Of a stretch of DNA of 42,924 bases, positions 36,410 through 42,924 are shown piece after piece (position 1 is the first letter of the stretch; each line of letters opens with the position of its first letter). A model generated the notes under the pieces. That model saw only the letters and a program-made list of their open reading frames with translations, searched no databases and had not been told where the DNA came from. A program made the position numbers and the translations under genes. This DNA is from Rhodoferax sp. (GTDB lineage Bacteria; Pseudomonadota; Gammaproteobacteria; Burkholderiales; Burkholderiaceae_C), in NCBI RefSeq assembly GCF_028689295.1, contig NZ_JAQTWL010000019.1, forward strand, positions 1 through 42,924. Reading direction: 5' to 3'.

Positions 36410-37861
36410 ATGAGCGCCGTATCAATAACTGCTAAACCCACTGATTTCATCATTGCCGACATCGGCCTGGCCGCATGGGGCCGCAAAGAGCTCAACATTG
36501 CCGAGACCGAAATGCCCGGCCTGATGGCCATCCGTGAAGAATTTGCCAAAGAGCAGCCGCTCAAGGGTGCGCGCATCACCGGCAGCCTGCACATGACGAT
36601 CCAGACCGCGGTGCTGGTCGAAACCCTGACGGCGCTGGGCGCCGAGGTGCGTTGGGCGTCATGCAACATTTATTCAACCCAGGACCACGCCGCCGCCGCT
36701 TTGGTGGCCGAAGGCATCCCGGTGTTTGCCTACAAGGGCGAGTCGCTGACCGACTATTGGGACTACACCCACCGCATTTTTGAATTTGGTGGCAAAAAGG
36801 GCGCGGCGGCTGAAGGCCCGAACATGATCCTGGACGATGGCGGCGACGCCACGCTGCTGATGCACTTGGGCACCAAGGCCGAGAAAAATGCCAAGCTGCT
36901 CGACAACCCGACCAGCGAAGAGGAAACCTGCCTGTATGCCGCCATCAAGGCCAAGCTGAAAGTCGATCCGACCTGGTACAGCCGGCGCATCAAGCACATC
37001 ATCGGCGTGACCGAAGAAACCACCACTGGCGTGCACCGCTTGAACGACATGTCGGCCAAGGGCGAGTTGATGCTGCGCGCCTTCAACGTCAACGATTCGG
37101 TGACCAAGAGCAAGTTCGACAACCTGTACGGTTGCCGCGAGTCTTTGGTGGACGGCATCAAGCGTGCCACCGATGTGATGATTGCTGGCAAGGTGGCCGT
37201 GGTGGCAGGCTACGGCGACGTCGGCAAGGGCTGCGCCCAGGCTCTGCGCGCGCTCTCTGCCCAGGTGTGGGTGACCGAGATCGACCCGATCAACGCGCTG
37301 CAAGCGGCCATGGAAGGCTTCAAGGTGGTGACCATGGAATACGCCGCCGACAAATGCGACATATTTGTCACCGCCACCGGCAACCTGAACGTGATCAACT
37401 ACAAGCACATGGCGGCCATGAAAGACCAGGCGATCGTGTGCAACATTGGCCACTTCGACAATGAAATCGACGTGGCCTCGCTCGCCAAATGCAAGTGGGA
37501 AGAGATTAAGCCGCAAGTCGATCATGTGATCTTTCCGGCCAAGGGCAAGACTCCGGCCAAACGCATCATTTTGCTGGCCAAGGGCCGCTTGGTCAACCTG
37601 GGTTGCGGCACCGGCCACCCCAGCTTTGTCATGAGCTCCAGCTTCGCCAACCAGACCATTGCACAGATTGAGCTGTTCACCAAGCCCAAAAGCTACAAGG
37701 TTGGGCAAGTCTATGTGTTGCCCAAGCTGCTGGACGAAAAAGTGGCGCGCCTGCACCTGAAAAAGGTCGGCGTGCAACTCTCCGAGCTGACCGACGGGCA
37801 AGCCGCCTACATTGGCGTGAGCAAGTCCGGCCCGTACAAGGCCGACTCTTACCGCTACTAG
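36410..37861 (+). CDS. ahcY: Adenosylhomocysteinase
   Basis: A 483-residue NAD-dependent cytosolic enzyme that splits S-adenosylhomocysteine into adenosine and homocysteine. Landmarks are [31 protein letters not shown], the NAD-binding [14 protein letters not shown], and the C-terminal KADSYRY. The length, with the extra segment around residues 140-185, is normal for proteobacterial members. TTGGAG precedes the ATG. Expression is under the SAH riboswitch and terminator just upstream. tlyA follows after 7 bp and metF behind it. Confidence 0.98.
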   Translation: MSAVSITAKPTDFIIADIGLAAWGRKELNIAETEMPGLMAIREEFAKEQPLKGARITGSLHMTIQTAVLVETLTALGAEVRWASCNIYSTQDHAAAALVAEGIPVFAYKGESLTDYWDYTHRIFEFGGKKGAAAEGPNMILDDGGDATLLMHLGTKAEKNAKLLDNPTSEEETCLYAAIKAKLKVDPTWYSRRIKHIIGVTEETTTGVHRLNDMSAKGELMLRAFNVNDSVTKSKFDNLYGCRESLVDGIKRATDVMIAGKVAVVAGYGDVGKGCAQALRALSAQVWVTEIDPINALQAAMEGFKVVTMEYAADKCDIFVTATGNLNVINYKHMAAMKDQAIVCNIGHFDNEIDVASLAKCKWEEIKPQVDHVIFPAKGKTPAKRIILLAKGRLVNLGCGTGHPSFVMSSSFANQTIAQIELFTKPKSYKVGQVYVLPKLLDEKVARLHLKKVGVQLSELTDGQAAYIGVSKSGPYKADSYRY

Positions 37862-37868
37862 GCACCCC

Positions 37869-38705
37869 ATGCGCATTGACCAACTGTTGGTGCAGCGTGG
37901 CCTGGCCAGTACCCGCTCGCAGGCCCAGCGCCTGATTGCTGGTGGGGTGGAGTGGCAACTGGCCGACGGCTGGTGTCGGGCCGGCAAAAACGGTGACCAC
38001 GTGCCGAACGATGCCGCGTTGCGCCTGCTCGACGACTCGGAAGCCCGCTATGTGTCGCGCGGCGGCCTCAAATTGGAAGCGGCGCTGAAGCAGGTTGGTT
38101 TGTCCGTGGACGGTTTCCAATGCTTGGACGTGGGTCAAAGCACCGGTGGCTTCACCGACTGCCTGCTGCAACAAGGGGCCAGGTTCGTTGTGGGTGTGGA
38201 CGTGGGCAGTTCCCAGTTGCACCCCAAGCTGTACGCGGACCCCAGGGTGTTGTGCGTGGAAGCCGTGAACGCCCGTGCGCTGGAGGCCGCTGATCTGGTG
38301 GCTGCCTACGAAGATAGCACGGGGGATGGTGGCCAATTTGACCTTGATGATGGTGACGAAGGCCAGGACGCAGCTGACATTGAATTTGTCCCCGAATTTG
38401 ACCTGATCGTGGCCGATTTGTCGTTCATCTCGCAAACGCTGGTATTGCCGGCAGTGGTGCCCTTGCTCAAAGCCGGTGGCACGCTGCTGACGCTGGTCAA
38501 ACCCCAGTTCGAACTGCAACCCGGCCAAGTGGGCAAGGGCGGCATCGTGAAGGATGCGACGCTGTATCTGCTGGTCGAGCAGCGTTTGCGCGAAGCCTGT
38601 GCTGAGCTGGGTTTGAAGGTGACGCACTGGTTTGATTCACCGATCACCGGCGGTGATGGCAACCGTGAATTTTTTATTGGTGCGACCAAAGACGCAGCAT
38701 CCTGA
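37869..38705 (+). CDS. tlyA: TlyA family rRNA 2'-O-methyltransferase with acidic insertion
   Basis: A 278-residue protein. The N-terminal S4 RNA-binding domain (MRIDQLLVQRGLASTRSQAQ) precedes an FtsJ/RrmJ-like methyltransferase domain with K68 in SRGGLKLE, the SAM motif CLDVGQSTGGFTDCLL, D183 in VADLSFIS and a later LVKPQFE. These match the K-D-K-E tetrad of 2'-O-methyltransferases, so cytidine methylation of rRNA is likely. Residues about 145-178 form an insertion with 12 acidic residues and no basic ones, just before the catalytic strand. I do not recall it from other TlyA proteins. The gene is co-transcribed with ahcY (7-bp gap). Confidence 0.88.
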   Translation: MRIDQLLVQRGLASTRSQAQRLIAGGVEWQLADGWCRAGKNGDHVPNDAALRLLDDSEARYVSRGGLKLEAALKQVGLSVDGFQCLDVGQSTGGFTDCLLQQGARFVVGVDVGSSQLHPKLYADPRVLCVEAVNARALEAADLVAAYEDSTGDGGQFDLDDGDEGQDAADIEFVPEFDLIVADLSFISQTLVLPAVVPLLKAGGTLLTLVKPQFELQPGQVGKGGIVKDATLYLLVEQRLREACAELGLKVTHWFDSPITGGDGNREFFIGATKDAAS

Positions 38706-38770
38706 AACACCGCGGGACAGACCGACGCGCCAAGGGGCAGGCGATGTCTCCATGACTTTAGAAGGTCGTC

Positions 38771-39610
38771 ATGACTTCCAACACCAGTTTTCCTGTCAGC
38801 GTTGAATTTTTTCCGCCCAAGACACCCGAGGGCGTCGAGAAGCTCCGCGTGGTTCGCCAGCAGATTTATGCGCTCACGCCCGAGTTTTGCTCGGTGACCT
38901 TTGGTGCCGGTGGCTCCACCCAAGAGGGCACGTTCAGCACGGTGCGCGACATTTTGAGCGAGGGCGTCAGCGCGGCTTCGCACTTCTCGTGCATTGGCGC
39001 CACGCGCGTGCGCGTGCGAGAACAGTTGGTCACTCTCAAGGCCATGGGCGTGAAGCGTCTGGTGGCGCTGCGCGGCGATTTGCCAAGCGGCTATGGCACT
39101 GGGGGCGAATTTCATTTCGCCAGCGATCTGGTGGCCTTTATCCGCACCGAGATGGGTAATGACTTTCACATCGAAGTGGCGGCTTACCCAGAGATGCACC
39201 CGCAAGCCAGGTCGCCCGAGGCCGACTTGAAAGCCTTTGCCGCCAAGGTGCAGGCGGGGGCCGATTCGGCCATCACCCAGTATTTTTACAACTCGGATGC
39301 CTATTTCCGCTTTCTCGAGGATGCCGACGCACTGGGCGTGAGCGTGCCCGTGGTGCCGGGCATCATGCCCATTGCAAGTTCAGCGCAACTAATGCGTTTC
39401 AGCGACGCCTGTGGTGCCGAGATTCCGCGCTGGATCAGATTGCGCTTGCAAAGCTTTGGCGATGACAGCGCCTCCATCAAGGCCTTTGGTCTGGATGTGG
39501 TAACGGATTTGTGCGAGCAATTGCGCGCTGGTGGCGCACCCGGCCTGCACTTTTACAGCATGAACCAGAGTGCCGCGACGCTGGAAATTTGCAGGCGGCT
39601 GGGACTTTGA
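38771..39610 (+). CDS. metF: 5,10-methylenetetrahydrofolate reductase
   Basis: A 279-residue FAD enzyme that makes 5-methyltetrahydrofolate for homocysteine methylation. The catalytic Glu lies in VEFFPPKTPEG. CSVTFGAGGSTQEGT, LVALRGDLP and the FAD/folate region ADSAITQYFYN follow. The length equals typical short bacterial MetF. It is third in the ahcY-tlyA-metF unit, 65 bp after tlyA. Together with ahcY it returns the SAH-derived homocysteine to methionine. The stop lies only four bases from the stop of the convergent mannose gene, with no visible terminator between them. Confidence 0.96.
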   Translation: MTSNTSFPVSVEFFPPKTPEGVEKLRVVRQQIYALTPEFCSVTFGAGGSTQEGTFSTVRDILSEGVSAASHFSCIGATRVRVREQLVTLKAMGVKRLVALRGDLPSGYGTGGEFHFASDLVAFIRTEMGNDFHIEVAAYPEMHPQARSPEADLKAFAAKVQAGADSAITQYFYNSDAYFRFLEDADALGVSVPVVPGIMPIASSAQLMRFSDACGAEIPRWIRLRLQSFGDDSASIKAFGLDVVTDLCEQLRAGGAPGLHFYSMNQSAATLEICRRLGL

Positions 39611-39614
39611 GACG

Positions 39615-41084
39615 TCAACGCCCGTACATGTCGTCGAAACGCACGATGTCGTCTTCACCTAAGTAGGAGCCCGACTGCACCTCGATCATTTCCAGGGGCA
39701 GGCGGCCAGGGTTTTCCAGGCGGTGGGTGGTGCCCAGCGGAATGAAGGTGGACTCGTTCTCTGACAGCAAAAAGCTCTCATCACCCTTGGTCACTTTGGC
39801 GGTGCCGCTGACCACAATCCAGTGCTCGGCACGGTGGTGGTGCATTTGCAGCGACAGCGTGCCACCCGGTTTGACGACGATGCGCTTGACCTGAAAGCGC
39901 TCACCCGCATCCACGCCGTCGTACCAGCCCCAGGGGCGGAACACCTTGCGGTGGATGCTGCCCTCTGATCGACCTTTGGCCTTGAGCGCATCGACGATCT
40001 TTTTCACATCCTGGGTTGTATCCTTGTGCGAAACCAAAATGGCGTCGGCCGTTTCCACCACCACCAGGTCGCGCACGCCGACACAGGCAATCAACCGGCC
40101 TCCAGAGATCGCCAGCGTGTTTTCGCAATCCTGCAGCAGCACGTCGCCCTGGCTCACGTTGCCATGGCTGTCCTTGGGCAGCACTTGCCACAAGGCGTCC
40201 CAAGCGCCGACGTCAGACCAGCCTGCGCTCAGGGGCAATACAACTCCGACAGGTAATTCGGCTGCGTCAGCTTGGCCGCTGGCGGCAATGCGCTCCATCA
40301 CGGCGTAATCAATCGAGTCGCTAGGACATTGTGCAAAACCCTCCTTGCCGACACGGATAAATTCGCCATCGGCTTGGCCTTGGTCCCAGGCGGTTTGGCA
40401 GGCGGTCAGAATGTCGGGACGGCAGTGCCCCATGGCGGCCAGCCAGACCGAGGCGCGCATCATAAACAAACCGCTGTTCCACAGATAGCTGCCCTCTGCC
40501 AGGTAAGACTGCGCGGTGGCCAGATCGGGCTTCTCGACAAAACGCTTGATCAAATGGGCGCTAGTGCCGCTCGCGCCACTGTAGGCATCCCCTGACTGGA
40601 TATAGCCATAGCCTGTTTCAGGGGCATCGGGCGTGATACCAAAAGTGACCACAGCACCGGCCTCAGCCAAAGCCGCTCCCTGGCTGACCACTTGCTGGAA
40701 GGCTATGACGTCGGTAATTACATGGTCGGCGGGCATCACCAGCAGGACCGGATCGATCTGATTTTTTTGCGCGGACAACGCCGCGATCGTCAGGGCCGGC
40801 GCAGTATTCCTGCCACATGGCTCCAGCACCACGGTCCCATTTTGGCCGAGCAGGCGGAGCTGCTCGGCGATGACAAAACGGTATTCTTCATTGCACACAA
40901 TCATGGGTGGCGCCAATTCGACGCCGGGCGTTCCCTGCACACGCCGCACCGTGGCTTGCAACAGTGACTCGTCCCCCACCAAACTAAGCAATTGTTTGGG
41001 ATATTTTTCTCGCGACAGTGGCCACAGGCGGGTGCCGGAGCCGCCGGAGAGAACCACGGGCTGGATTAGTATGGATGTAGGCAT
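39615..41084 (-). CDS. manC: Mannose-1-phosphate guanylyltransferase / mannose-6-phosphate isomerase
   Basis: A 489-residue type II PMI/GMP enzyme. The N-terminal nucleotidyltransferase domain starts VVLSGGSGTRLWPLSREKYPKQ. LEPCGRNTAPA, VMPADHVI and FVEKP follow. The C-terminal cupin has QMHHHRAEHWIVVSGTAKV, the metal-binding isomerase motif. It supplies GDP-mannose for exopolysaccharide or LPS sugars. The orthologue may equally be called cpsB, algA or xanB. An IS element and a possible gene remnant sit directly upstream, so any original polysaccharide operon context has been disrupted. Confidence 0.94.
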   Translation of the reverse strand: MPTSILIQPVVLSGGSGTRLWPLSREKYPKQLLSLVGDESLLQATVRRVQGTPGVELAPPMIVCNEEYRFVIAEQLRLLGQNGTVVLEPCGRNTAPALTIAALSAQKNQIDPVLLVMPADHVITDVIAFQQVVSQGAALAEAGAVVTFGITPDAPETGYGYIQSGDAYSGASGTSAHLIKRFVEKPDLATAQSYLAEGSYLWNSGLFMMRASVWLAAMGHCRPDILTACQTAWDQGQADGEFIRVGKEGFAQCPSDSIDYAVMERIAASGQADAAELPVGVVLPLSAGWSDVGAWDALWQVLPKDSHGNVSQGDVLLQDCENTLAISGGRLIACVGVRDLVVVETADAILVSHKDTTQDVKKIVDALKAKGRSEGSIHRKVFRPWGWYDGVDAGERFQVKRIVVKPGGTLSLQMHHHRAEHWIVVSGTAKVTKGDESFLLSENESTFIPLGTTHRLENPGRLPLEMIEVQSGSYLGEDDIVRFDDMYGR

Positions 41085-41108
41085 GTTGAATAGCTCTCAT
41101 AGGTCAGT

Positions 41109-41270
41109 CTAAGCGCGGGCAATATTACAGGGAAACAGAGCCCAATGGTCGTCACGATAAAGGGATTCGCTGCGATCAACGCAGTAGCTGGGCGACACTA
41201 TCATTTCGTTAAAGCGCACGTCAACGGCGATTCGGATGTCTTCAAACAAAATGCTACGGCCCAATCGCAC
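41109..41270 (-). pseudogene. Possible C-terminal remnant of an unrecognised gene cut off at the IS end
   Basis: On the minus strand an open frame of 53 codons runs from the IS boundary at 41270 to a TAG at 41109-41111. Its composition is protein-like (LGRSILFEDIRIAVDVRF, then a segment with YRDDHWALFP). I do not recognise the family. It ends 24 bp before the manC ATG and reads in the same direction. If real, it is the tail of a gene that once preceded manC and was truncated by IS insertion or IS-linked deletion. An open frame this short can also arise by chance. Confidence 0.3.
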
Positions 41271-41309
41271 TGAATCGCCCCGGGTTTCGTGGAGGCCAGT
41301 TGGTTTAAG

Positions 41310-42203
41310 TCAGATCGTGTTTTTGGTCTTCTCGGCGAGTTGCCGATAGTAGTTTGCGTCAGCCTCGGCCGGTGGAATATACCCAATCGGCTCCAGCAGT
41401 CGGATGTGGTTGAACCAGTGCACCCATTCAAGGGTGGCCAGTTCCACGGCTTCCTTGGTTTTCCAGGGAGCACGGCGGTGAATCAATGCGGCCTTGTACA
41501 GCCCATTGATCGTTTCGGCCAGTGCGTTGTCATAGCTGTCGCCACGACTGCCCACCGAAGGCTCTATCCCGGCCTGGGCGAGGCGCTCGGTGTAAAGGAT
41601 GGAGACGTACTGCGAACCTCTGTCTGAATGATGGATCAGTGCATTCTGGTCTGGCTGACGGTCATACAAAGCCTGCTCCAGCGCATCGAGCACGAAATCC
41701 GTGCGCATGGAACTGCTGACACGCCAGCCCACGATGCGCCTGGCGAACACATCGATCACAAAGGCCACGTATTGCCAGCCCTGCCAGGTTGAAACATAGG
41801 TGAAATCCGACACCCACAGTTGGTTGGGACGATCGGCTTTGAACTGCCGATTGACCCGGTCCAGCGGGCAAGGCAGCGCCTTATCTGGCACTGTGGTACG
41901 AACGACCTTGCCCCGGCGCACGCCCTGCAGCCCCAAGCGTTTCATGAACCGCTCGACCGTGCAACGGGCCACCTCGACGCCTTCACGGTTCATCTGATGC
42001 CAGACCTTGTCTGCGCCGTAGACCTGCATGTTGGTTTGCCAGACTTGCTGGATTTTTGGCATCAGGGTGTCCTCCCTCTTGGCACGTGCACAGCGCAGTT
42101 CTGGTTTGCGTTGGCAAGCAGCATGGCGACGATACCCGGACGAGGCAATCTGCAAAACTTCGCAGATTGGCTCGACCCCGTAGGTGTCACGATGTTTGTC
42201 CAC
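41310..42203 (-). CDS. IS3-family transposase, orfB (DDE integrase-type catalytic part)
   Basis: A 297-codon frame with the N-terminal HTH_21-like region (EPICEVLQIASSGYRRHA) and an rve integrase core. The DDE residues lie in WVSDFTYV, HHSDRGSQY and DNALAETINGLYK. The GTG at 42203 is the first start codon in the frame, but production as an orfA-orfB fusion is expected. A TTTTTT run at 42253-42248 in the orfA reading allows a -1 slip, after which the orfB frame is open without stops. All catalytic residues are intact, so the element may be active. Confidence 0.93.
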   Translation of the reverse strand: MDKHRDTYGVEPICEVLQIASSGYRRHAACQRKPELRCARAKREDTLMPKIQQVWQTNMQVYGADKVWHQMNREGVEVARCTVERFMKRLGLQGVRRGKVVRTTVPDKALPCPLDRVNRQFKADRPNQLWVSDFTYVSTWQGWQYVAFVIDVFARRIVGWRVSSSMRTDFVLDALEQALYDRQPDQNALIHHSDRGSQYVSILYTERLAQAGIEPSVGSRGDSYDNALAETINGLYKAALIHRRAPWKTKEAVELATLEWVHWFNHIRLLEPIGYIPPAEADANYYRQLAEKTKNTI

Positions 42204-42211
42204 GAAACCTC

Positions 42212-42538
42212 TCAGGACTTGAGTCGGCGGTCGAGCTCCGCCTGGGCAAAAAACGCACTGGCCAGCTTGAGGATTTCATTGGCCCGGCGCAGTTCCTTGT
42301 TCTCACGCTCCAGGGCTTTGATGCGCTCACGCTCTTCGCTGGTGACGCCTTCGCGCAGTCCGGTGTCGATCTCCTGCTTGCGTACCCATTCATGCAGGGT
42401 TTGCGGGACGCAGCCGATCTTGGGTGCGATCGATTCAATGGCGGCCCACAGGGATGGGTATTCGCCACGGTGCTCCTGCACCATGCGCACCGCGCGTTCG
42501 TGCACTTCGGGGGAAAAACGATTTGATTTCTTGCTCAT
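42212..42538 (-). CDS. IS3-family transposase, orfA (DNA-binding part)
   Basis: A 108-residue protein with a helix-turn-helix (residues about 10-60, including [20 protein letters not shown]) and a leucine-zipper-like helix, [19 protein letters not shown], near the end. It recognises the IS ends and supplies the N-terminus of the fused transposase. It stops eight bases before the first start codon in the orfB frame. The T6 tract about 40 bases before its stop is the likely -1 frameshift site. Confidence 0.92.
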   Translation of the reverse strand: MSKKSNRFSPEVHERAVRMVQEHRGEYPSLWAAIESIAPKIGCVPQTLHEWVRKQEIDTGLREGVTSEERERIKALERENKELRRANEILKLASAFFAQAELDRRLKS

Positions 42539-42588
42539 GGCTCCATCTTCTCAAAGTTTGGAGCCTCCTCAATTCCCGGGGCGATTCA

Positions 42589-42664
42589 GCTGAGAAACAT
42601 TGACTGTTAGGATGCATCGCAACCGTCCAACTTCTGGGGGTCAGTTCAAACCCGGGGCGATTCA
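42589..42664. repeat. Remnant ends of IS3-like elements next to the intact IS
   Basis: Read on the minus strand from 42664, TGAATCGCCCCGGGTTT repeats the first 17 bases of the intact IS's left end (41271-41287). It runs directly into TGACCCCCAGAAGTTGGACG (42643-42624), which looks like the terminal repeat of a different IS3-family element. No transposase frame remains in the 76 bp. The region is therefore IS debris, and the intact IS lies beside or within it. Confidence 0.6.
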
Positions 42665-42724
42665 CACACCAATGCTTGACGGTCTTTGATGAATGCCAAA
42701 ATTTTTCCAGCAAAGGACACAAAT

Positions 42725-42756
42725 GGCGTGCTAAAATGAAAAGCTTCGCTGATCAC
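42725..42756 (+). promoter_or_regulatory. Direct repeat copy 1 with extended -10 motif
   Basis: A 32-bp unit that begins GGCGTGCTAAAATG and ends GCTTCGCTGATCAC. TGCTAAAAT (42729-42737) is an extended -10 promoter element. The unit matches copy 2, 116 bp downstream, in 28 of 32 positions. No gene lies in 42665-42924, so this AT-rich stretch is probably a promoter region for something beyond the window. Confidence 0.5.
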
Positions 42757-42797
42757 GGCGTAGCTTGCACTAAAACAGCCTTCTCTGCGAAATAAAA

Positions 42798-42830
42798 TTT
42801 TCCTAGAAATATTCAAAATTTCTAGGAAAA
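42798..42830. repeat. Perfect 13-bp inverted repeat between the two promoter-like repeats
   Basis: TTTTCCTAGAAAT (42798-42810) and ATTTCTAGGAAAA (42818-42830) are exact complements around a 7-base spacer. The repeat sits 18 bp upstream of the second -10 motif, where a -35 or operator would lie. It is AT-rich, so a terminator role is unlikely. Confidence 0.7.
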
Positions 42831-42840
42831 ACGCAAAAAA

Positions 42841-42872
42841 GGCGTGCTAGAATACAAGGCTTCGCTGATCAC
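42841..42872 (+). promoter_or_regulatory. Direct repeat copy 2 with extended -10 motif, followed by leader-like sequence
   Basis: The second copy begins GGCGTGCTAGAATA and ends GCTTCGCTGATCAC. TGCTAGAAT (42845-42853) is again an extended -10. The following bases hold a small GAAGC/GCTTC stem (42887-42908) and then AT-rich sequence to the window end. Tandem promoters with a shared initial transcribed sequence, then a long leader, would suit an rRNA or tRNA operon, but no RNA gene is inside the window to prove it. Confidence 0.45.
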
Positions 42873-42924
42873 AGTGAAACAAAAAAGAAGCGGTGTAAAA
42901 GTTGCTTCAAGATCATTAAAAACA

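Larger units (their letters stand above)
41271..42588 (-). mobile_element. Complete IS3-family insertion sequence (1,318 bp)
   Basis: Both ends start TGAATCGCCCCGGG. At 41271 the plus strand continues TTTCGTGGAGGCC; at 42588 the minus strand continues AATTGAGGAGGC. That gives a 14-bp perfect inverted repeat, extending to about 22 matches in 27. Between them lie orfA and orfB of an IS3-family transposase in the usual order with a -1 frameshift overlap. No target duplication is seen: the flanking bases are CGCAC on the left and GCTGA on the right. It has therefore probably recombined with another copy since insertion. Confidence 0.92.

Noticed and set aside
42435..42722. A 95-codon frame overlapping the IS right end
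   Set aside because: It crosses the IS terminal repeat and IS remnants, is in a different frame from orfA, and has no protein-like pattern.

Overview
The window (about 43 kb, GC-rich, strong GC3 bias) looks like chromosomal DNA of a betaproteobacterium of the Burkholderiales, most like the Comamonadaceae (Rhodoferax/Polaromonas type). This rests on protein style, on the ahcY-tlyA-metF order behind an SAH riboswitch, on a DUF4212 plus VC_2705-type symporter cluster, and on a complete glycogen locus. No species can be fixed from sequence alone.

Layout. 1-4702: the 3' end of an M20 amidohydrolase overlaps tail-to-tail with a CaiB/BaiF CoA-transferase; then an L-2-haloacid dehalogenase and malate synthase G. 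4710-5985: an AAA_14/DUF4143 ATPase whose start codon abuts a perfect 11-bp inverted repeat. 6014-7541: a cysteine-rich CWC protein, a small membrane protein and selD in one tight operon. 7578-8920 (minus): DUF3047 protein and CDP-alcohol phosphatidyltransferase. 9032-9604: exported DUF2059 protein.

9853-20284 is the most interesting block. It holds a DUF4212 subunit and its sodium/solute (acetate-like) symporter, a strong terminator, two small membrane proteins, a symporter-fused histidine kinase (CrbS/CbrA type), a stand-alone receiver, and a membrane-anchored degenerate histidine kinase fused to a DEDDh exonuclease. Convergent to these lie a cNMP/CBS/DUF294 nucleotidyltransferase-like protein and a DUF2721 membrane protein. 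The content suggests a carboxylate-sensing system that couples transport, phosphotransfer and nucleotide chemistry.

20321-23113 (minus): an MFS transporter and prfC. 23307-36108 is a glycogen metabolism locus made of two convergent operons: pgm-glgC-glgA-malQ on plus and glgP-glgB-glgX on minus. Together they convert glucose-6-P to ADP-glucose and glycogen and degrade it again.

36223-39610: promoter, SAH riboswitch with an overlapping terminator, ahcY, tlyA and metF (the activated methyl cycle plus an rRNA methyltransferase). 39615-41084 (minus): a bifunctional mannose-1-phosphate guanylyltransferase / mannose-6-phosphate isomerase. 41109-42664: a possible gene remnant, a complete IS3-family element with a frameshifted orfA/orfB, and terminal remnants of other IS3-like elements. 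42665-42924: an AT-rich region with two 32-bp direct repeats that each carry an extended -10 promoter motif, and a perfect 13-bp inverted repeat between them. It probably leads into a strongly expressed transcription unit beyond the window.
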